Origin: Hyphomicrobiales bacterium
GTDB taxonomy: Bacteria > Pseudomonadota > Alphaproteobacteria > Rhizobiales > Xanthobacteraceae
NCBI GenBank assembly: GCA_017304505.1
Contig: JAFKKQ010000364.1
Coordinates: 3,815-10,616, forward strand
Length of the DNA: 6,802 nt
Direction of reading: 5' to 3'
In this document: one piece after another, positions 1 through 4,702 of the stretch
Position numbering within the stretch: the first letter of the stretch is position 1
Layout of the letters: every line of letters starts with the position of its first letter
Program-made: the position numbers and the translations under genes
The notes under the pieces: model-generated
What the model was told of the DNA's origin: nothing
The model's database searches: none
Seen by the model: the letters and a program-made list of their open reading frames with translations, nothing else

Positions 1-1
1 G

Positions 2-397
2 CGCGCCGGGCTGACGCTGGTCGAAGGCATGCTCGACCTCGTTCCGGCGGCGCGCGTGGCCCATATCGGCCTCTATCGCGACCCCGACACGCTGGTGGCG
101 GTCGAGTACTACCTGAAGACTCCGGCCGATCTCGCGGTGCGGCAGGTCATCGTCGTGTCGCCGGTGATCGCCACCGCCAACACCGCCGTTGCCGCCATCG
201 ACCGGCTCAAGGAGCGCGGTGCGACCGACATCCGCATGGTGTGCCTGATCGCGTCGCCCGAGGGGCTCGAACGGCTGCGCGGCATCCACCCGGACGTTCC
301 GGTGTGGACCGGCGCCATCGACGACCGCCTTGACGAGGATGCCTTCATCGTCCCCGGCCTCGGCGACGCCGGCAACCGCGCCTACGGCACGGAATAG
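2..397 (+). CDS. upp: Uracil phosphoribosyltransferase family protein, C-terminal part (cut by window edge), with atypical active-site motifs
   Basis: The last 131 residues of a UPRT-family protein; the start lies left of the window. Classical UPRT is a cytosolic pyrimidine-salvage enzyme that makes UMP and pyrophosphate from uracil and PRPP. The fragment opens with RAGL and continues with [15 protein letters not shown] and VEYYLKTP, all close to the UPRT consensus, then [13 protein letters not shown], and ends with VPGLGDAG(N)RAYGTE, matching the family's conserved C-terminus. Two functional positions differ. The PRPP loop, normally like DPMLATGGSA, reads [10 protein letters not shown] (bases 158-187), so the conserved Asp is Ser and the glycines are Ala-Asn. 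The C-terminal GDAGDR signature reads GDAGNR (Asn at 374-376). The frame is intact to the TAG stop, so this is not obvious decay. It may be a paralogue with changed activity. A PfkB kinase gene follows after 163 bases on the same strand. Family assignment is firm; catalysis as a true UPRT is uncertain. Confidence 0.88.
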   Translation, partial: RAGLTLVEGMLDLVPAARVAHIGLYRDPDTLVAVEYYLKTPADLAVRQVIVVSPVIATANTAVAAIDRLKERGATDIRMVCLIASPEGLERLRGIHPDVPVWTGAIDDRLDEDAFIVPGLGDAGNRAYGTE

Positions 398-401
398 CCG
401 C

Positions 402-463
402 CAAGCGTTTTCGAGCGAAGTGGGCGCCGGTTCGCGTGAAGAAAACGCGTCAGAGCAAAAAGC
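402..463. repeat. Intergenic palindromic repeat, alphaproteobacterial type
   Basis: Lies just after the UPRT stop codon. Outer arms GCGTTTTC (405-412) and GAAAACGC (441-448) are perfect inverse complements. Inner arms GCGAA (414-418) and TTCGC (431-435) also pair, leaving a loop near TGGGCGCCGG and a small bulge on the 3' side; an A-rich tail (CAAAAA) follows. I recall this arrangement as an abundant intergenic element in Bradyrhizobium/Rhodopseudomonas-type genomes, but that was not checked. There is no T-tract after the stem, so it is not a textbook terminator, although it could stabilise or end the upstream transcript. Confidence 0.6.
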
Positions 464-474
464 CCTCGCCGGCA

Positions 475-489
475 CGCGCCGCAGGCGCG
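475..489. other. Short perfect GC hairpin in the gap between the UPRT and kinase genes
   Basis: CGCGCC, loop GCA, then GGCGCG: a 6-bp perfect stem with a 3-base loop. No T-run follows, so intrinsic termination is not supported. In DNA of this GC content such hairpins can arise by chance. The rest of the 398-560 gap outside this hairpin and the palindromic repeat shows no gene. Confidence 0.35.
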
Positions 490-551
490 GAACCGCCACG
501 CTCCGGGCGGATTTGTGAAGCGTAATGCCGTCACGCGATCCGCCGGCGCCC

Positions 552-555
552 GGAG
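552..555 (+). promoter_or_regulatory. Ribosome binding site of the PfkB kinase gene
   Basis: GGAG sits 5 bases before the ATG at 561. The other in-frame ATG, at 525, has no comparable site and would add 12 Pro/Arg-rich residues before the family's usual beta-strand start, so this site favours 561. Confidence 0.6.
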
Positions 556-560
556 ACATC

Positions 561-1508
561 ATGCAAGCGTTGTTCATCGGCCAGACCTACATCGACGTCA
601 CGTTTCTTGCGGACCACATGCCCCAGGGCGACGAGAAATCCGTCGCATCCGAATACGCCGTCTCGTTCGGCGGCAACGCCGTCACCGCGGCATTCTGCTG
701 CGCCAAGCTGTCGGTGAAGCCCGACCTGATCGCCACCATCGCCGACGATTGGCTCGGCCGCATGTTCCTCGACATGGCGGCGAAATACGACATCCGCTTC
801 CATCCGCGCCGCGTGGAGAAATCGTCGCTCTCCTTCATCATGCCGAAGGCCGGCCGGCGCGCCATCGTGCGCTGCCGCGACGACCATTATCTGACGCCGT
901 TTCCGGTGCTCGATCTGGACGGCTGCCGTGCGCTGCACCTCGACGGCCATCAGCCCGACGCGGCGATGGCCTATGCCCAGCGCTGTCGCAAGGCGGGTAT
1001 CCTCACCTCGCTCGACGGCGGGGGCCTGCGCATCAACACCCATGAACTGCTTGCGTATATCGACGTCGCGATGGTCGCGGAGCGCTTCTGCCAGCAGATG
1101 GACAAGACGCCGGCGGCGACGCTCGACTACCTCAAGAGCCGCGGCTGCAAGATCGGCGGCGTGACGCTCGGGGAGCGCGGCGTGCTGTGGTACGACGAGA
1201 CCGGTCAAGTGCGCACGCTCGCCGCGCTGCCGGTGCCGCCCGCGCGCGTGCGCGACACCAGCGGCGCCGGTGACGTGTTCCACGGCTCCTATGTCTATTC
1301 CTACGTCCGGCACCCGCAAAGGAATTGGGAGGAGCATTTCCAGTTCGCTCAGCACGCGGCCGCCCACAAGGTCCAGCATCTCGGCAACGAAGCGGGATTG
1401 CCGACGCTGGAAGCGATCGAACGGGTCGCGCAGGAGTTCGGCCGCCCGTCGCACGCCGAGGAACGGCCGGCGCGGACCGGGGCGACAGCTGTGCCCTTCG
1501 GCCACTGA
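561..1508 (+). CDS. PfkB (ribokinase-like) family carbohydrate/nucleoside kinase, substrate unknown
   Basis: A 315-residue cytosolic kinase expected to move the ATP gamma-phosphate to a hydroxyl of a sugar or nucleoside. The N-terminus MQALFIGQTYIDVTF fits the first beta strand of the ribokinase fold. The substrate-side motif SFGGNAVTAAF is at 35-45, followed by an ADDWLGRMF segment at 61-69 typical of PfkB signature 1. PfkB signature 2, DTSGAGDVFHGSY, is at 232-244, forming the anion hole, with Asp238 the expected catalytic base. TLGERGVLWY (202-211) is the usual strand before the nucleotide site, and an AAAHKVQHLG helix (266-275) follows. Length is normal, and the last 20 or so residues form a polar tail outside the fold. 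The start at 561 is chosen for its GGAG site; an ATG at 525 would give 327 residues. It may be transcribed with the upstream UPRT homologue, though the 163-base gap leaves room for its own promoter. Family is certain; ribose, fructose, adenosine or another substrate cannot be told from sequence. Confidence 0.9.
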   Translation: MQALFIGQTYIDVTFLADHMPQGDEKSVASEYAVSFGGNAVTAAFCCAKLSVKPDLIATIADDWLGRMFLDMAAKYDIRFHPRRVEKSSLSFIMPKAGRRAIVRCRDDHYLTPFPVLDLDGCRALHLDGHQPDAAMAYAQRCRKAGILTSLDGGGLRINTHELLAYIDVAMVAERFCQQMDKTPAATLDYLKSRGCKIGGVTLGERGVLWYDETGQVRTLAALPVPPARVRDTSGAGDVFHGSYVYSYVRHPQRNWEEHFQFAQHAAAHKVQHLGNEAGLPTLEAIERVAQEFGRPSHAEERPARTGATAVPFGH

Positions 1509-1619
1509 ATCGCAGAGCCGGTCTGCGCGCCACGCAATTGGAAATGCACCGATCATGCGGCCGTGGCCGATGCGCCCCGCGCCAAAACAAGCTATGGTGG
1601 GAACTGCGTTCTTGAACCT

Positions 1620-1636
1620 CTTCGCCGATGGCGAAG
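1620..1636. other. Leader hairpin upstream of the HdeD-family gene
   Basis: CTTCGCC, loop GAT, then GGCGAAG: a perfect 7-bp stem with a 3-base loop, about 50 bases before the start codon. No T-tract follows, so it looks like a structure in the 5' leader, perhaps affecting mRNA stability, and not a terminator of the kinase gene. Confidence 0.4.
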
Positions 1637-1647
1637 GGCTCGATCTC

Positions 1648-1676
1648 AGCGAGACTCAAATCTTAGCGAGACTCAA
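1648..1676 (+). repeat. 12-bp direct repeat in the leader of the HdeD-family gene
   Basis: AGCGAGACTCAA occurs at 1648-1659 and exactly again at 1665-1676, a 17-base period. The second copy runs into the ribosome binding site. It could be a protein-binding or RNA-pairing site, or a small local duplication. Confidence 0.55.
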
Positions 1677-1681
1677 GGAGG
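1675..1681 (+). promoter_or_regulatory. Strong ribosome binding site of the HdeD-family gene
   Basis: AAGGAGG, an almost full Shine-Dalgarno sequence, stands 5 bases before the ATG at 1687. It fixes this start over longer in-frame extensions that would run back into the kinase gene. Confidence 0.8.
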
Positions 1682-1686
1682 CGTTC

Positions 1687-2295
1687 ATGTCGACGAGCCA
1701 ACCCACCGATATCGACCGGCTTCACGCCGACTTCGCGAAGTCGCTGCACGACCGCTGGTCGTTGTTCCTTATCGAGGGGATCGTGCTGCTGATCCTCGGT
1801 GTTCTCGCGTTCCTGCTTCCGCCTCTCGCCACGCTTGGCATCACGATCGTGGTTGGCTGGCTGTTCCTCATCAGCGGCATCATGGGTCTGGTGACGACGT
1901 ACTGGGCGCGGCACGCGCCCGGTTTCTGGTGGTCGCTGGTCTCCGCCCTCTTGGGGATCGGTGCCGGCGTGATCCTGCTGGCACGACCCGTGACCGGCGC
2001 CGTCTCGTTGACGCTGGTGCTGATCGCGTTCTTCATCATCGAGGGTGTCGCCTCGATCATGTACGCGCTGGACCATCGCAAACAGTCATCGGGACGCTGG
2101 GGCTGGATGCTGCTCAGCGGCGTCATCGACCTCGTGCTTGCAGCGATGATCTTCTCCGGGCTGCCGGGCACGGCGGCGTGGGCGTTGGGCTTGCTGGTCG
2201 GCATCAACATGATCTTCGGCGGTTCGGCGCTGATCGCGATGGCGCTGGCGGCGCGCAAGGAACCGCCTTCCACAATGGCGCCGCGGCCGACTTGA
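1687..2295 (+). CDS. HdeD/DUF308 family integral membrane protein
   Basis: A 202-residue inner-membrane protein. After a polar cytoplasmic-looking N-terminus (about 1-24) there are six hydrophobic helices in three pairs: about 25-45, 49-71, 80-99, 103-126, 138-157 and 162-187, then a short polar tail. This three-hairpin plan, with glycine-rich helices such as GIVLLILGVLAFLLP and a WR/W-type residue before each pair, is that of the HdeD/DUF308 family. E. coli HdeD is linked to acid resistance at high cell density, but the molecular activity of the family is unknown, so no reaction is given. Start is set by a strong AAGGAGG site. The gene has its own 178-base leader with a hairpin and a direct repeat, suggesting separate control from the kinase gene. 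Its TGA stop lies 10 bases from the end of the convergent debranching-enzyme gene. No signal peptide apart from helix 1. Family assignment is good; a stress role is inferred from relatives. Confidence 0.86.
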   Translation: MSTSQPTDIDRLHADFAKSLHDRWSLFLIEGIVLLILGVLAFLLPPLATLGITIVVGWLFLISGIMGLVTTYWARHAPGFWWSLVSALLGIGAGVILLARPVTGAVSLTLVLIAFFIIEGVASIMYALDHRKQSSGRWGWMLLSGVIDLVLAAMIFSGLPGTAAWALGLLVGINMIFGGSALIAMALAARKEPPSTMAPRPT

Positions 2296-2315
2296 GGTTT
2301 GGCGCTCAGTAAACC
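2296..2315. terminator. Weak hairpin between convergent genes
   Basis: GGTTT (2296-2300) and AAACC (2311-2315) can form a 5-bp stem with a 10-base loop spanning the 10-base gap between two converging stop codons. It reaches into the last codons of the debranching-enzyme gene. The stem is short and has no T-run on either side, so a terminator role is only a possibility. Confidence 0.2.
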
Positions 2316-4492
2316 GCGGAAACGCGGATCTGGCCGTCGTTGCGCAGCACCTGGAGCGAGACGTCGGTGTCGTGCCGGCGAAGCCTCAGGTCGATGACGG
2401 ATTGCCCGAGACGCAAGTTGCGCAACGTCACCTCGTCGAGGAAGCGCGGCAGCCGCGGCTGGCGCAGCCTGATCTCGTTCCGGTCGCTATCGAACTCCAG
2501 GCCAAGCGAAGCCTGCAGCAGCATCAGCGGCGTCGCCGCCGCCCATGCCTGCGGCGAGCAGGCCACCGGATAAAGCGTCGGCCCGCGCTGGCGTCCGCGC
2601 TGGAAGCCGCAATAAAGCTCGGGCAGGCGCCGCAAATCCATATAGCTCGCGGCGTCGAACAGGCCCTGGAACACGCGCTCAATCGCGCTCTTTTGCCCGT
2701 AGCGCGCGAAGCCTGCCGCGATCAGAGCGTTGTCATGGGGCCAGACCGAACCGTTGTGATACGACATCGGGTTGTAGCGGGCCTCCTCGCGCGCCACGGT
2801 GCGGATACCCCAACCTGAGAAAAACGACGGCCGCATCAGATCGCGTGTCACCGCCTCGGCGTGTTCCGGCGGGGCGATGCCGCTGAACAGCACCTGCCCG
2901 GCGTTCGAGGTGCGTACACGGCAGGGCTGCTTGTCGCCATCCAGCGCCAGCGCGTAGGTGCCGAGATCGTCGCACCAGAACGTCGCCTCGAACCGCGCGG
3001 CGAGCTTGTTGGCTTGCAGGTCGAGGGCGTCGGCGAGCGCGGGCTTGCCGAGCCTGCGCGCGCAACGCGCCGCCAGGCGCTTGGCCGCGTAGACGTAACC
3101 TTGCACCTCGCAAATGGCGATGGGCCCCGAGGCCAGCGAGCCATCCGCATGGAAAACCGAATCCTGGGAATCCTTCCAGCCCTGGTTGGAGAGCCCATTC
3201 TGGTCGGCGCGGTCGTACTCGACGAAGCCGTCGCGGTCGGCGTCGCCGGGCCCGTCGATCCACCCCAGCGCCGCTTCGATATTGGGCCACAGCTCTTGCA
3301 GCGTTTCGAGGTCGCCAGTGTGCTCGACATAGAGGCCCGCCAGCAGGACAAACAAGGGCGTCGCATCGACGCTGCCGTAATAAAGCCCGAACGGTACTTC
3401 ACGCAGCGCCGCCATCTCGCCGCCGCGCATCTCGTGCAGGATCTTCCCCGGCTCCGCATCGGCCTCGGGATCGAATTCGGTGGCCTGATAAGCGGCAAGC
3501 CGCCGCAACACGCCCTTGGCAATTCCGGAGTCGCACCACAGCATTTGCAGCGCGGTGACGATGCCGTCGCGGCCAAAAGTGGTCGAATACCAGGGAATGC
3601 CCGCGTAGGGATAAGCGCCTTGCGGCGTCTCGGTCGTGAGGATCGAAAGGTCCGCGATCGAGCGGCATATCACTTCGTTGAAGATCTGGTTTGAGCTGAT
3701 GATCGTTGCGCTGGCTCGGCTGCCGGCCGCGTGCTCGCGAAACGCGCTGCGAAGCGCATTGCGAAACGGCGGCGGCGCGGGTTCCTCCCATTCGCTGTCG
3801 CATTCCACGGTGATAAACAGCGAACGGCTCTCGTTGGGCTGCAGCTCCAGCGCATAGGACGCCTCGCTGCCGGACAATTGTGCCGGCACCGGTTCGAACA
3901 GCAAGGTGGTGCGCCGACGGCGGCCGTCGAGGCCCTGATAGTTCAGCATGACCCCGGATGTGCCGCGCAGCTCCACGGTGGCGGAGCCGCGCCGTGGCCG
4001 GCGCATGCCCCTCACCTCGAACACATCGGCAAAATCGCTGGCAAAGGCGAGCGTCAGGTGGACGGCGAGCGGGCGCTCGTCGTGATTGTGCATGCGCAGG
4101 CGCTGATAGGCGATGCCGCGCCAGAGGAACAGCGTGCGCACGACATGCAGCATGTCCTTCGGAAAGATCAGCTTCTGGCCTTGATAGATGTCGGGATTGG
4201 TCAGGTCGACCGTGAGGCTGGAGTTGTCGTCCCGCACGCTCGACCCCAACAGCAGGGGCGGCTGGCCGTTGAGCAGCATTTCGAGATGGGAGATGTGGCG
4301 CGTATCGTGAAAGAAAATTCCATCCGGGCCGCCGGATTCCGCGCCGATATCGGCGTGGCTGTCGAGCACCGCAAAACAATCGCCATGTTTGAGCGTATGA
4401 CGAGGCCGCGTGGAGGCTTCCGTCCCCGGAATGTAAAACGGCGTCTCCGCGATCTCCTCGACCACGGTCGCGGTCGAGTGCTTCCTAAGCAA
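2306..4492 (-). CDS. Amylo-alpha-1,6-glucosidase / glycogen-debranching-type glycoside hydrolase
   Basis: A 728-residue enzyme of the family having an N-terminal glycogen-debranching beta domain and a C-terminal (alpha/alpha)6 catalytic barrel, expected to cleave alpha-1,6 branch glucoses of glycogen or a related alpha-glucan in the cytosol (no signal peptide seen). The N-domain (about 30-225) carries LKHGDCFAVLDSHADIG, the GGPDGIFFHDTRHISHLE motif and LTNPDIY. The barrel (about 265-690) carries GIPWYSTTFGRDGI (Asp309), QGWKDSQDS (437-445; Asp441 and Asp444 are acid candidates), HNGSVWPHDNALI (579-591) and PVACSPQAWAAATP (642-655). These motifs are shared with MGH1/GH63-like and GH133-type enzymes. 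I chose TTG at 4492 because GAGG lies 7 bases upstream; TTG at 4564 lengthens it to 752 residues but has no site and would enclose the likely promoter, and GTG at 4465 is shorter. It is divergent from transketolase. Exact linkage specificity and substrate are not shown by sequence. Confidence 0.88.
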   Translation of the reverse strand: MLRKHSTATVVEEIAETPFYIPGTEASTRPRHTLKHGDCFAVLDSHADIGAESGGPDGIFFHDTRHISHLEMLLNGQPPLLLGSSVRDDNSSLTVDLTNPDIYQGQKLIFPKDMLHVVRTLFLWRGIAYQRLRMHNHDERPLAVHLTLAFASDFADVFEVRGMRRPRRGSATVELRGTSGVMLNYQGLDGRRRRTTLLFEPVPAQLSGSEASYALELQPNESRSLFITVECDSEWEEPAPPPFRNALRSAFREHAAGSRASATIISSNQIFNEVICRSIADLSILTTETPQGAYPYAGIPWYSTTFGRDGIVTALQMLWCDSGIAKGVLRRLAAYQATEFDPEADAEPGKILHEMRGGEMAALREVPFGLYYGSVDATPLFVLLAGLYVEHTGDLETLQELWPNIEAALGWIDGPGDADRDGFVEYDRADQNGLSNQGWKDSQDSVFHADGSLASGPIAICEVQGYVYAAKRLAARCARRLGKPALADALDLQANKLAARFEATFWCDDLGTYALALDGDKQPCRVRTSNAGQVLFSGIAPPEHAEAVTRDLMRPSFFSGWGIRTVAREEARYNPMSYHNGSVWPHDNALIAAGFARYGQKSAIERVFQGLFDAASYMDLRRLPELYCGFQRGRQRGPTLYPVACSPQAWAAATPLMLLQASLGLEFDSDRNEIRLRQPRLPRFLDEVTLRNLRLGQSVIDLRLRRHDTDVSLQVLRNDGQIRVSAVY

Positions 4493-4499
4493 GGTCAGG

Positions 4500-4503
4500 C
4501 CTC
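4500..4503 (-). promoter_or_regulatory. Ribosome binding site supporting the TTG start of the debranching enzyme
   Basis: On the minus strand GAGG lies 7 bases before TTG at 4492. Neither TTG at 4564 nor GTG at 4465 has a similarly placed site, so this site decides the start. Confidence 0.45.
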
Positions 4504-4537
4504 GGCGTGATTGGCATCGTCGCCCCCAATGAAACTG

Positions 4538-4562
4538 AACCGCTCGACAGCACGAAGGTTCC
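4538..4562 (-). promoter_or_regulatory. Possible EcfG-type general-stress promoter of the debranching-enzyme gene
   Basis: Read on the minus strand: GGAAC (4562-4558), 16 bases, then GGTT (4541-4538). The alphaproteobacterial EcfG/PhyR promoter is about GGAAC, 16-17 bases, CGTT, so the -35 is perfect and the -10 matches 3 of 4. It would start RNA near 4530, leaving a leader of roughly 40 bases before the TTG at 4492. Expected role: induction under general stress or in stationary phase. This is a motif match only. Confidence 0.38.
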
Positions 4563-4591
4563 AATGGTTTTAAGGCCGACGAGATAAGGCT

Positions 4592-4630
4592 AAAACGCCT
4601 CAGCGGTCATGGAACCTCGCACCGCGTTTT
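4592..4630. repeat. Inverted repeat in the divergent promoter region
   Basis: AAAACGC (4592-4598) and GCGTTTT (4624-4630) are perfect inverse complements, with GCGGT (4603-4607) and ACCGC (4621-4625) as a second, partly overlapping pair inside. The loop holds the GGAACC box at 4611. It could be an operator for a dimeric regulator or a stem in the transketolase leader. No named regulator site was recognised. Confidence 0.35.
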
Positions 4631-4635
4631 CCATT
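4611..4635 (+). promoter_or_regulatory. Possible EcfG-type promoter facing transketolase (weak)
   Basis: GGAAC (4611-4615), 16 bases, then CATT (4632-4635), against a consensus of GGAAC and CGTT: perfect -35, 3 of 4 at -10. It points to the transketolase gene and would give a leader of about 60 bases. It sits 48 bases from the oppositely facing GGAAC box. I saw no convincing sigma-70 promoter in the 4493-4702 gap. Confidence 0.25.
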
Positions 4636-4702
4636 ACCCTTTCACGGGGGCGCTTAGAAAAGGCCGTACGCGATTACCTGTGACTCGCGTCCGCCGGATA
4701 AA

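Noticed and set aside
475..489. GC hairpin as an intrinsic terminator of the UPRT gene
   Set aside because: No T-tract follows the stem, so only a hairpin can be claimed.
489..513. GGAAC box upstream of the kinase gene as an EcfG promoter
   Set aside because: At 16 bases spacing the -10 is GATT and at 17 it is ATTT, too far from CGTT.
531..1556. A 341-codon open frame on the minus strand, opposite the PfkB kinase gene
   Set aside because: Its translation is Arg/Ala/Val/His-rich with no recognisable domain, and it mirrors the codon bias of the kinase gene. High GC content makes long antisense frames common.
1600..1624. GGAAC box upstream of the HdeD-family gene as an EcfG promoter
   Set aside because: No CGTT-like element stands at 16-17 bases (TTCG or TCGC found); the only CGTT is 2 bases away, which is too close.
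1270..1686. In-frame upstream extension of the HdeD-family gene to a 341-residue protein
   Set aside because: The extra residues overlap the kinase gene, are Arg/Ser-rich and lack homology features, whereas the ATG at 1687 has a near-perfect ribosome binding site.
2306..4564. A frameshift or break in the debranching enzyme
   Set aside because: All expected motifs from the N-domain to the C-terminal barrel occur in one uninterrupted frame and in the right order.
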